10,476 nucleotides of DNA from an uncultured Rhizobiaceae group bacterium. Lineage in GTDB: Bacteria > Pseudomonadota > Alphaproteobacteria > Rhizobiales > Rhizobiaceae. The notes under the pieces are model-generated. The model searched no databases. It was not told the origin of the DNA and worked only from the letters and a program-made list of their open reading frames with translations. Position 1 is the first letter of the stretch. Each line of letters begins with the position of its first letter. The translations under genes and the position numbers were made by a program. Location: positions 1 through 10,476 of the forward strand of contig CALAIO010000124.1 of the NCBI GenBank assembly GCA_937923355.1, written 5' to 3'. Below, in pieces: positions 1 to 6,281 of this stretch.

Positions 1-1253
1 TCTTTTTCTTCAATCGGTAGAACACCAGATTCAGAAGACATAATGATACGATCATCTTTTGTCACAATATATCGCGCAGGACGAAGGCCATTACGATCAA
101 GCGTCGCACCAATTTGGCGACCATCTGTAAAGGCAACGGCAGCAGGACCATCCCACGGCTCCATCAAGGCTGCATGATATTCATAAAACGCGCGGCGTTC
201 TTCATTCATCAACGGATTGCCTGCCCATGCCTCAGGGATAAGCATCATGACAGCATGAGAGAGCGAATACCCACCTTGCGTTAAAAACTCCAACGCATTA
301 TCGAAACAGGCTGTATCGGATTGACCTTCATATGATATCGGCCAAAGCTTGGTTATATCCTCGCCGAACAAAGGTGAAGAAACAGATGCCTGGCGCGCAG
401 CCATCCAGTTCACATTGCCACGAAGCGTATTAATCTCACCATTATGCGCAACCATACGATATGGGTGAGCAAGTTTCCATGAAGGGAATGTGTTTGTTGA
501 GAAACGCTGGTGAACGAGTGCAAGTGCTGACTTAAATCGTTCATCACTTAGGTCTTTATAATAAGGACCAAGCTGATCTGCCAGGAACATACCTTTATAG
601 ACGATTGTACGGGCAGAAAATGAAACAATATAAAATCCACTTTCACGCGCATTCGTGTTTGCAAAAATCTTGTTCGATATCACCTTGCGGGTTTGATAAA
701 GCTTACGCTCAAAAGCATCATTATCTTCGGCCGCATCTTTCGATGTGACGAAGAATTGTTTATGAACAGGCTCCGTCGCCATGATTGCTGGGTCTTGAGA
801 AAGGCCTGAGTTATCGACTTCAAGCGTACGCACACCCAACAGGGTTAGACCTTCTGCTTCAATACCAGCAGTTAAAATAGCTTCCGTTTGCTCAATCAAA
901 TCGTCGTCGGCAGGCATAAAGACTTGTGCAACACCATATTGTCCTGCATCTGGCAAATCAAAGTCACAAACCGCTGCAAAAAACTCGTGCGGCGTCTGAA
1001 GTAACAAACCAGCTCCATCACCCATCAATGGATCAGCACCAACAGCGCCACGATGTTCAAGGTTCTCCAGAATTTGCAATCCATCTTTAATAATAGAGTG
1101 CGTTTTCTCACCTTTCATATTGGCAACAAAACCAACACCACAAGCGTCTTTTTCATTTTTAGGATCGTAAAGACCTTGCTTGGCAGGCATTGCTGAAAGA
1201 CCTTTAGAAGCCTCTTGCATACCCACTGCAATGTTTTTTTCGTCTTTTTTCAT
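1..1253 (-). CDS. gltB: Glutamate synthase (NADPH) large subunit, N-terminal part (partial, runs off the window start)
   Basis: Translating the minus strand from ATG at 1253 gives 417 uninterrupted codons that leave the window. The product is the large subunit of glutamate synthase, which with GltD converts 2-oxoglutarate plus glutamine to two glutamates in the cytoplasm. The visible part is the class II glutamine amidotransferase domain. Cys38, in the context KDACGVGFVA, is the expected catalytic nucleophile and would become the mature N-terminus after removal of a 37-residue propeptide, similar in length to known GltB propeptides. Further family motifs are EHRGAVGADPLMGDGAG (about residues 66-82) and HNGEINTLRGN (about 270-280), which contributes to glutamine binding. 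The start is supported by GGAG 8 nt upstream (1262-1265). The FMN/Fe-S synthase domains lie outside the window. Identification is from motifs; the truncation is only the window edge. Confidence 0.95.
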   Translation of the reverse strand, partial: MKKDEKNIAVGMQEASKGLSAMPAKQGLYDPKNEKDACGVGFVANMKGEKTHSIIKDGLQILENLEHRGAVGADPLMGDGAGLLLQTPHEFFAAVCDFDLPDAGQYGVAQVFMPADDDLIEQTEAILTAGIEAEGLTLLGVRTLEVDNSGLSQDPAIMATEPVHKQFFVTSKDAAEDNDAFERKLYQTRKVISNKIFANTNARESGFYIVSFSARTIVYKGMFLADQLGPYYKDLSDERFKSALALVHQRFSTNTFPSWKLAHPYRMVAHNGEINTLRGNVNWMAARQASVSSPLFGEDITKLWPISYEGQSDTACFDNALEFLTQGGYSLSHAVMMLIPEAWAGNPLMNEERRAFYEYHAALMEPWDGPAAVAFTDGRQIGATLDRNGLRPARYIVTKDDRIIMSSESGVLPIEEK

Positions 1254-1425
1254 GGTCTTAACTCCAAATGAAAAACTGCCTGTAAACAGACAATGTAGTC
1301 GTAAAAATTATAAAGGATATGAGTGATTTAACGCTATTTATATGACGTTCAAGCTCAAAACAGGAATAATAATAGACCTGTTCAGTGCAGGGTATCACCC
1401 ACAAAAGGACAGCAATACTGACCCT

Positions 1426-1437
1426 TATAGCGCTATA
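1426..1437. promoter_or_regulatory. Perfect 12-bp palindrome upstream of gltB
   Basis: TATAGCGCTATA is a perfect inverted repeat about 173 bp upstream of the gltB start. It could be a dimeric regulator's operator, but no regulator or adjacent promoter can be assigned, and an AT-rich 12-bp palindrome can arise by chance. Confidence 0.25.
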
Positions 1438-1535
1438 CATGCCAAACATTGATAAATTAAGCAAGAATTAAATGCCGAACATGACCTTGCGGAACGTTTA
1501 CAAGACTAAATTGTTGATACATAAAGTACATATTG

Positions 1536-1582
1536 GGGCACATTTTTCGACATCTTGTCGAAGATGTGCCCTTTTGTGTTTT
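1536..1582 (+). terminator. Strong intrinsic terminator-like hairpin, plus strand, with no gene upstream
   Basis: The arm GGGCACAT (1536-1543) pairs with ATGTGCCC (1564-1571). Inside it TTCGAC pairs with GTCGAA around a 5-nt loop, giving a nearly continuous stem of about 15 bp. A T-rich tract, TTTTGTGTTTT, follows at 1572-1582 on the plus strand. The minus-strand flank is not T-rich, so plus is the favoured direction. No plus-strand protein gene precedes it, because gltB at 1-1253 is on the opposite strand. It would therefore end a non-coding transcript, or be a structured part of the gltB leader read from the other strand. Confidence 0.55.
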
Positions 1583-1589
1583 GGTTGGC

Positions 1590-1598
1590 ATTATAGCA
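1590..1598 (-). promoter_or_regulatory. Possible minus-strand extended -10 promoter (gltB leader)
   Basis: Read on the minus strand this is TGCTATAAT: a consensus -10 hexamer (1595-1590) with the TG of an extended -10. No good -35 is visible. A transcript starting near 1583 would give gltB a leader of about 330 nt beginning with the 1536-1571 hairpin. This is a sequence match only. Confidence 0.3.
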
Positions 1599-1605
1599 AC
1601 TTATG

Positions 1606-1662
1606 TCCAACAAAACTTCGCTATTTCTTTGCCCCAGAAATAGAATTATGGGGGTTGTTGGA
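1606..1662 (+). other. Nested hairpin with possible pseudoknot upstream of the threonine aldolase gene
   Basis: TCCAACAA (1606-1613) pairs perfectly with TTGTTGGA (1655-1662). Inside, CTATTTCT (1621-1628) pairs perfectly with AGAAATAG (1636-1643) around a 7-nt loop ending in CCCC (1632-1635). That loop can pair with the G run at 1650-1654 that lies between the inner and outer helices, forming an H-type pseudoknot. The shape is compact and aptamer-like, and it is followed by a terminator and then the gene. It matches no riboswitch class I can recognise. The helices are seen directly; the regulatory role is inference. The perfect arms could also fold on the opposite strand. Confidence 0.4.
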
Positions 1663-1688
1663 ATAATTAGCTAATGTTTACCAAAAAG

Positions 1689-1724
1689 GCCCAGTATCTA
1701 GTTTTAGATACTGGGCTATTTATT
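1689..1724. terminator. Perfect 12-bp terminator-like hairpin before the threonine aldolase gene
   Basis: GCCCAGTATCTA (1689-1700) and TAGATACTGGGC (1705-1716) form a perfect 12-bp stem with a GTTT loop. On the plus strand it is followed by TATTTATT; on the minus strand by CTTTTTGG, so it may act in both directions. On the plus strand it lies 54 bp before the threonine aldolase start codon. It could end an upstream short RNA or attenuate the gene. Confidence 0.6.
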
Positions 1725-1754
1725 ACTTGTTTTTGAATAAAGCTTGGCTAATGT

Positions 1755-1774
1755 GGCCCTATTACAAAGGAGCC
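1755..1774 (+). promoter_or_regulatory. Hairpin covering the Shine-Dalgarno site of the threonine aldolase gene
   Basis: GGCCCT (1755-1760) can pair with AGG-A-GCC (1768-1774, one bulged A) across a 7-nt loop. This buries the AGGAG ribosome binding site (1768-1772) that lies 6 nt before ATG 1779. Such a stem can limit translation initiation. It is short, so its stability needs folding energy and probing data to judge. Confidence 0.35.
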
Positions 1775-1778
1775 TTAA

Positions 1779-2831
1779 ATGATTTTTGGCAGTGACAATT
1801 GGTCGGGTGCAGCACCACAAATATCTGAGGCACTCATGCGCCATTCTCAAGGATTGGCCGTTGCCTATGGCGATAGTGATCTCGACAAAACAGTCGAACA
1901 AAAGTTCAACGAAATCTTTGAAACAGAATGTGCTGTATATTTCGTTGGTACCGGAACAGCAGCCAATTCGCTCGCGATTGCAGCAACCATGAAACCGGGC
2001 GGCATCGTATTTTGTCATGATGAGGCACATGTTATCGCCAATGAAGGCGGTGGACCTGAGTTTCTTTCAGGCGGCGGCAGACTGGCACCCATAGCGGGTA
2101 AAGATTGCAAGATAGACCCAGCAATCCTTTCGAAGGCAGCAAAGAATTACTCGCAAGAGTTCAATCACCTCGGCCAGCCAACCATGTTGACCATCACACA
2201 GGCAACAGAGGCGGGAACTGTCTATACTTTGGACGAAATATCTGCGCTTTCAAAAGTAGCTAAAGCCAATAATATTCCACTCCACATGGATGGCGCACGC
2301 TTTGCAAACGCATTGGTTCAACTGGACTGTACACCATCAGAAATGACTTGGAAAAACGGTGTAGACATGGTCTCTTTTGGCGCCACAAAAAACGGCTGCT
2401 GGTGCGCAGAAGCATTGGTCGTTTTCAATAGAGACCTGCTCTCACACTTTCAGTTTATTAGAAAGCGTTCAGGGCATTTGTTTTCTAAAACACGTTTCAT
2501 CAGCGCACAATTTGAAGCTTATTTTGAAAATGATCTTTGGCTGGAACTTGCACGACATTCAAACGCCATGGGCGCACAACTTGAGAAAGCTGTTAGAGGA
2601 TCAAACCATGTTCGCCTCGCATGGCAAGGGCAATCCAATCAGGTGTTTTTTATTGCAGAACGACAAAAGGCCCAAACATGGCTGGATCACGGAGCCCGCT
2701 TTCATCCATTTCCAACCCCCAAAGGTATGGAAAATGAAGTGTCCGAAGATGAACAGGTTTATCGTCTGGTCGCCAGTTTCATTACGCAACAAGAAAACAT
2801 CAATCAACTGGCAGACATAATCAGCAAATAA
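1779..2831 (+). CDS. ltaE: Low-specificity L-threonine aldolase (PLP enzyme)
   Basis: The protein has 350 residues, the normal size for bacterial beta-eliminating threonine aldolases (fold-type I PLP enzymes). These cytoplasmic enzymes cleave L-threonine/L-allo-threonine to glycine and acetaldehyde. Visible family features are the N-terminal SDNWSGA stretch, the GTGTAAN phosphate-binding segment (57-63), His84 in the DEAHVIANEGGG stretch (expected to stack on PLP), Asp171 and Arg174 in HMDGARFANA (Asp contacts the pyridine nitrogen), and the PLP lysine Lys204 in SFGATKNG. AGGAG 6 nt upstream supports the ATG at 1779. The gene stands alone between a structured leader and a convergent hsp20, so it is probably monocistronic. 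Substrate stereospecificity cannot be read from sequence. The symbol is given by family; close paralogues in alphaproteobacteria may carry other names. Confidence 0.9.
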   Translation: MIFGSDNWSGAAPQISEALMRHSQGLAVAYGDSDLDKTVEQKFNEIFETECAVYFVGTGTAANSLAIAATMKPGGIVFCHDEAHVIANEGGGPEFLSGGGRLAPIAGKDCKIDPAILSKAAKNYSQEFNHLGQPTMLTITQATEAGTVYTLDEISALSKVAKANNIPLHMDGARFANALVQLDCTPSEMTWKNGVDMVSFGATKNGCWCAEALVVFNRDLLSHFQFIRKRSGHLFSKTRFISAQFEAYFENDLWLELARHSNAMGAQLEKAVRGSNHVRLAWQGQSNQVFFIAERQKAQTWLDHGARFHPFPTPKGMENEVSEDEQVYRLVASFITQQENINQLADIISK

Positions 2832-2858
2832 AAAAGGGCACCTGAAAGAGATGCCCTT
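2830..2858 (-). terminator. Intrinsic terminator of hsp20, possibly shared with the threonine aldolase gene
   Basis: AAGGGCA (2834-2840) pairs with TGCCCTT (2852-2858) around an 11-nt loop. On the minus strand the stem is followed by a run of T (complement of the A run at 2830-2835), which fits termination of the hsp20 transcript ending at 2880. On the plus strand it lies directly after the threonine aldolase stop codon, but its T-tract there is poor. Confidence 0.65.
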
Positions 2859-2879
2859 CGTTCAAACCTTAAAGAAAAC

Positions 2880-3344
2880 TTATGCAGCTTTCTTGATTTT
2901 TTTGGCTTCAATTTGTTTGTTCTGATTGCCAATCGCAATTTTTTTTGGCTTCATTGCTTCCGGTATTTCACGAACCAAATCGATGTGAAGCAGGCCATTT
3001 TCCAAACTCGCATTTTTCACTTCAACATGATCGGCCAATTGGAAGCGGCGTTCAAATGAACGCGCTGCAATGCCACGGAAAAGTACTTCATTATCTGACC
3101 TTTCTTCTTCATTGCGCTCGGCAGTGACAGTAAGCAAATTCTGCTTTGCCTCAATCGAAAGATCTTCTTCGGCAAAACCTGCAACAGCCATGGATATACG
3201 ATAACTGTCTTCGCCTGTTCGCTCTATATTATAAGGTGGATAGGCAGGTGTATTCTCCGGCTGGCCTACATTATCCAGCAGTGAAAATAAGCGGTCAAAA
3301 CCGACAGTTGAACGGTATAGGGGTGAATAATCAAAATTACGCAT
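2880..3344 (-). CDS. Small heat shock protein, Hsp20/IbpA family
   Basis: This is a 154-residue alpha-crystallin-type holdase that binds unfolding proteins in the cytoplasm and passes them to DnaK/ClpB. The N-terminal segment, with its FDRLF stretch (16-20), resembles IbpA. The alpha-crystallin domain spans about residues 36-126 and contains AGFAEEDL and the diagnostic ASLENGLLHIDL (112-123) of the last beta-strands. A C-terminal IxI-type motif (KKIAI, 134-138) used in oligomer assembly is followed by a lysine-rich tail ending KKIKKAA. ATG 3344 has GGAGG 8 nt upstream. Regulation is unusually legible: a sigma32-like promoter and a ROSE-like leader lie directly upstream. Rhizobia often have several Hsp20 paralogues, so no specific symbol is given. 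Confidence 0.93.
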   Translation of the reverse strand: MRNFDYSPLYRSTVGFDRLFSLLDNVGQPENTPAYPPYNIERTGEDSYRISMAVAGFAEEDLSIEAKQNLLTVTAERNEEERSDNEVLFRGIAARSFERRFQLADHVEVKNASLENGLLHIDLVREIPEAMKPKKIAIGNQNKQIEAKKIKKAA

Positions 3345-3427
3345 GTTTATGTCCTCCTTGAAGCGACTTAAGCGTGTTATTTGGCACTATTGCCATATAT
3401 TTTGTCTCTCCCGGTATGGGCAGAGAC
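3345..3427 (-). promoter_or_regulatory. ROSE-like RNA thermometer in the hsp20 5' leader
   Basis: Read on the minus strand, the leader folds into three successive hairpins. The first is a 9-bp stem with one bulge (3404-3427), the second is TGGCA/TGCCA with a 4-nt loop (3382-3395), and the third is an imperfect one (3351-3367). In the third, GUCGCUU faces AAGGAGGAC and covers the Shine-Dalgarno sequence. UCGCU (complement of 3362-3366) opposite AGGA fits the U(U/C)GCU signature reported for ROSE elements of alphaproteobacterial small heat shock genes, which melt on heating to free the ribosome site. Hairpins are seen directly; thermometer function is inferred from family knowledge. Confidence 0.7.
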
Positions 3428-3462
3428 ATATTTGTGCGGACCCATCTGGCGTCCAGACTATT

Positions 3463-3491
3463 ATTTGGGTATTGAAAGACTGCACTTCAAG
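3463..3491 (-). promoter_or_regulatory. RpoH (sigma32)-type promoter of hsp20
   Basis: On the minus strand CTTGAAG (3491-3485) is followed after 15 nt by CCCAAAT (3469-3463). This closely resembles the heat-shock sigma factor consensus CTTGAAA-N(11-15)-CCCATNT. The predicted start near 3455 gives a leader of about 110 nt, long enough to carry the three hairpins above. The -35 element ends only 3 bp from the start codon proposed for the divergent hydrolase gene. Confidence 0.72.
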
Positions 3492-3493
3492 AA

Positions 3494-4450
3494 TTGGACG
3501 AAAAATTGTTGCTTAAAAACCCATCCTATAACCCTATGCCGGACGGTGCCGTTTCAGGGATGATTAATACTCCAGACGGCTTTGAACTGCGTTTTGCCAG
3601 ATGGAAAGCAAGCAAAAAACCGGCACTTGGTACTATATTGCTCCTTCATGGACGATCCGAATATATCGAACGCACCTATGAAACAGTCGAGGATTTACGC
3701 AATCGTGGGTTTGAGGTCATCAGCTTTGATTGGCGTGGCCAGGGAGGTTCAAGCCGTATCCTGGAAGATAAAAGACGTGGTTACGTTGATGATTTCAAGG
3801 ATTACACGGTTGATCTTGAAGCAATTATCAATCAGATAGCACTGCCCGATTGCAAAGCACCCTATTACATTCTGGCACACTCCACAGGCTCTTTGGTTTC
3901 CATTCTTGCTGCACCAAAAATTTCAAACACTATCCGCCGTATGGTATTGGCAGCACCGTTTCTGGGATTGGGTAAACAACCCATATCCGCACCACTTGTA
4001 AAGATACTTGCTGGAACACTCTGCATGTTCGGCCTAGGCGAAGTATATCTGGCAGGTGGAAAATCAGCAGGCGAAACACAAGAGTTTGAAGGTAATATTC
4101 ACACTTCAGATCCAGACCGTTTTAAACGCAACAAGAAGTTTATGAAGGAATTTCCAGAACTCACCATAGGCGGGCCTACCGCTGCATGGGTCTATGCTTC
4201 ATGTAGAACGATGGAAGGTGTAAATGACATCGATTTTTGCAAACAGATTAAAATTCCTACACTCCTAATCAGTGCAGGCAATGATGTGATCGTTTCCAAC
4301 AAATCGATTGAAAGTTTTAGTCGTAAATTACGCTCTGGTAAAACATTGACCATCAACGGCGCAAAGCATGAACTGTTACAAGAAAGAGATATTTTCAGGG
4401 AACAACTTCTGGCAGCTTTTGATTCATTTATCCCAGGATCTGATGGATAA
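3494..4450 (+). CDS. Alpha/beta hydrolase, lysophospholipase / monoacylglycerol lipase type (Hydrolase_4 family)
   Basis: The product is a 318-residue alpha/beta hydrolase. A conserved strand is followed by LLLHGRSEYIERY-like sequence (oxyanion region, HG at 52-53), then FDWRGQGGSS (78-87). The nucleophile Ser130 lies in AHSTGS, so the usual GxSxG is AxSxG here. The triad is completed by Asp264 (SAGNDVIV) and His292 (GAKHELL). Homologues of this type (PldB-like) hydrolyse lysophospholipids or monoglycerides; the true substrate is unknown. No signal peptide or membrane anchor is evident. The start is uncertain. TTG 3494 is the first possible one and keeps the conserved NPMPDGA segment; TTG 3506 has GGA 7 nt upstream; ATG 3536 and ATG 3560 have poor ribosome sites. 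The 3' end lies 3 bp from the convergent hisN. Confidence 0.82.
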   Translation: MDEKLLLKNPSYNPMPDGAVSGMINTPDGFELRFARWKASKKPALGTILLLHGRSEYIERTYETVEDLRNRGFEVISFDWRGQGGSSRILEDKRRGYVDDFKDYTVDLEAIINQIALPDCKAPYYILAHSTGSLVSILAAPKISNTIRRMVLAAPFLGLGKQPISAPLVKILAGTLCMFGLGEVYLAGGKSAGETQEFEGNIHTSDPDRFKRNKKFMKEFPELTIGGPTAAWVYASCRTMEGVNDIDFCKQIKIPTLLISAGNDVIVSNKSIESFSRKLRSGKTLTINGAKHELLQERDIFREQLLAAFDSFIPGSDG

Positions 4451-4453
4451 TAC

Positions 4454-5236
4454 TCACGCCAAGGCCTCCAATGCCTTTTGGTGCAATATCTTATTCGCAG
4501 CAACAAGAACCTGACCACCTTGCGCGGGACTACCTCCCTGCCAATCTGTGAAAATACCCCCTGATTTTTCTACAATCGGAATAAGCGCTGCAATGTCATA
4601 GGCATTTAGCCCTGCTTCAACGACAAGATCAATATGACCACTTGCAAGCATGCAATAGGCATAACAGTCAGCACCATAACGAGGCAATTTGCAAAGCGCT
4701 TCCAGTTTTTGATAATGCGCACTCTCAATCTGATTGAACAAGGCTGGTGATGTCGTCATGATAATCGCATCTGGAAGTTCTTGCGTATTAGAAGTTTGAA
4801 GTTGGCTAATATCTTCGTTGTGATTTAAAAAGCTGTTTTCCCCATCACATATGTAACGCTCGCCCGTAAAAGGTTGAGTCATAATCCCTGCGTAGGGTTT
4901 TCCTGATTTATAAAGCCCGATTAAAGTTCCCCAACTTGGCAGACCTGCAATGTAAGCCTTGGTGCCATCAATCGGGTCAATAATCCATTGGTAATCCGCA
5001 TCAGGATTTGTTGCACCAAATTCCTCACCTAAAATACCATGATCGCTGAAGCGCTCCAAAATGGCTTGTCTGATAACCTGTTCCGCTGCCTTATCCGCTT
5101 CCGTTACAGGGTCAAACCCGTCACTCAGCTTATTGGTAACATCAACCGGTTTTCGAAAACGACTCAAAGTCTCTACGCTTGCAAGGTCACAGAGTTCGTT
5201 AAAAAAACGCGTTAGTTCGTCTGGTTTTAAATTCAT
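4454..5236 (-). CDS. hisN: Histidinol-phosphatase, inositol monophosphatase family (HisN)
   Basis: This is a 260-residue Mg2+-dependent phosphatase of the IMPase superfamily. Metal-binding motifs are GEEFG (70-74), DPIDGTKAY (87-95) and Asp214 in AYDIAALIPIVEKSGG. The YGADCYAY stretch (187-194) and overall length favour the HisN-type histidinol-phosphatase that removes phosphate from L-histidinol phosphate in histidine synthesis, over a true inositol phosphatase. The reading frame opens 15 codons further upstream (5281), but ATG 5236 is preferred. It avoids overlap with the gene before it, lies 2 nt after that gene's stop (TAATCATG), and starts where the family fold begins. The Shine-Dalgarno site is weak, which fits translational coupling to the N-formylglutamate amidohydrolase gene. 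Substrate assignment within the IMPase family stays an inference. Confidence 0.85.
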   Translation of the reverse strand: MNLKPDELTRFFNELCDLASVETLSRFRKPVDVTNKLSDGFDPVTEADKAAEQVIRQAILERFSDHGILGEEFGATNPDADYQWIIDPIDGTKAYIAGLPSWGTLIGLYKSGKPYAGIMTQPFTGERYICDGENSFLNHNEDISQLQTSNTQELPDAIIMTTSPALFNQIESAHYQKLEALCKLPRYGADCYAYCMLASGHIDLVVEAGLNAYDIAALIPIVEKSGGIFTDWQGGSPAQGGQVLVAANKILHQKALEALA

Positions 5237-5238
5237 GA

Positions 5239-6132
5239 TTATTCTGCTGCCAGAGGCTGACTGCCTTGAAGGTCGTCCCATTGCAGACCCGTGAGTTGTT
5301 TAAAGAAGATAGTCATATCCTCACCAAAGGCATCAAAGCCCGCATTTCGTAACATGCGGATTTCATCCATATAAAGCCCACGGTTTATTTCAATCTGAAG
5401 CGCATGCAATCCATTGTGCGGGCGTCCGTAATGTTCAGTGATAAATCCACCAGCATAGGGTTTGTTTATCTCAACATTATAACCCATTTGCTGAAGCAAA
5501 TTCTTGGCGCCATGGGTTATGCTGGCACTACACGAACTGCCAAAACGATCGCCCAAAACAAAATCAGGTTTTGTCACATAAGAAGCCTGACCAACATTGG
5601 AAGGCATGGAATGACAATCAATCAAAACTGAAAATCCAAACTTCACATGCGTTTTGGCAAGCAATCTTCTTAAAGCGGCATGATAGGGCCTGTAAATATT
5701 TTCAATACGAGAAAGCGCATCTTCAACTGGCACTTTGTCCAGGTAAATCATCTCACCTTCTGACACTATCTTTGCAATCGTGCCAAGCCCACTTGAAACC
5801 CTTATGGAGCGGGTATTGGCATAGTCAGGCAGTTTGCCTTCAAACATTTTGGGATCAAGCTCATATGGTTCACGATTAACGTCCAAAAAAGCACGCGGGA
5901 AATTCGCCTTAAGCATCGGCATGCCGTGCAGAACACCGCCCTCAACCAACACATCTACCAAGAAGTCTTCTGATTTTCGAACAGACAAATTGCTTAATCT
6001 TGATTGGGCAAGAAACGATTCCGGATAAACACGACCGCTATGGGGTGAATTTAATACAAAGGGCGTATCATGATGTTCTGGTTCAAAAACCTCAAATGCC
6101 TTGTTGGAATATGCGTCAAAGCCGAATGTCAT
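5239..6132 (-). CDS. N-formylglutamate amidohydrolase family protein
   Basis: The 297-residue protein belongs to the FGase family, metal-dependent amidohydrolases that release formate from N-formyl-L-glutamate, the last step of one histidine-degradation route. Family motifs in order are NSPHSGRVYP (28-37), DVNREPYELD (84-93), DCHSMP (172-177), GDRFG (194-198) and NKPYAGGFITEHYGRP (223-238). ALQIEINRGLYMDE (244-257) then ends the core. The invariant His and Asp residues expected to bind metal are present. ATG 6132 has GGA about 7 nt upstream. It is the first gene of a two-gene operon with hisN and is divergent from the CpdR gene. No other hut genes are in the window, so a role in histidine catabolism is not shown. 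The substrate could be another N-formyl or N-acyl amino acid. Confidence 0.87.
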   Translation of the reverse strand: MTFGFDAYSNKAFEVFEPEHHDTPFVLNSPHSGRVYPESFLAQSRLSNLSVRKSEDFLVDVLVEGGVLHGMPMLKANFPRAFLDVNREPYELDPKMFEGKLPDYANTRSIRVSSGLGTIAKIVSEGEMIYLDKVPVEDALSRIENIYRPYHAALRRLLAKTHVKFGFSVLIDCHSMPSNVGQASYVTKPDFVLGDRFGSSCSASITHGAKNLLQQMGYNVEINKPYAGGFITEHYGRPHNGLHALQIEINRGLYMDEIRMLRNAGFDAFGEDMTIFFKQLTGLQWDDLQGSQPLAAE

Positions 6133-6281
6133 TTAATGTCCAATAGTTCAATATTTTTTATTCTATGCTAGAATGTTTACTGGTAATAGCATTGCATATA
6201 TTTTCTAGGCATTCACCTGATGTTTACTAAAATAGTGTGAAATACGTCAAATCCAAAACTTAATGGAACCGAAAAGAACCG
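6133..6281. promoter_or_regulatory. Divergent promoter region (N-formylglutamate amidohydrolase / cpdR)
   Basis: These 149 bp must carry the promoters of both divergent genes. A direct repeat of ATGTTTACT occurs at 6173-6181 and 6220-6228, 47 bp apart, and may be a paired regulator site. I found no TTAA-N7-TTAA CtrA full site. Neither promoter can be placed confidently. Confidence 0.35.

Noticed and set aside
1258..1666. Two small open reading frames in the gltB/threonine aldolase intergenic region (minus 1258-1464 and plus 1472-1666)
   Set aside because: Neither has a ribosome site or recognisable sequence. The plus one reads through the 1536-1571 terminator hairpin and the minus one covers the gltB leader.
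1716..2030. Minus-strand frame of 104 codons overlapping the threonine aldolase start
   Set aside because: It overlaps a well-supported gene and shows no family motif; it arises from opposite-strand codon structure.
5237..5281. Longer hisN start at 5281
   Set aside because: It would overlap the upstream gene by 43 bp and add a 15-residue stretch with no family similarity; ATG 5236 directly after the upstream stop fits better.
6133..6281. CtrA binding site controlling cpdR
   Set aside because: I looked for TTAA-N7-TTAA and found only half sites (for example near 6133) without the second half at the right spacing.
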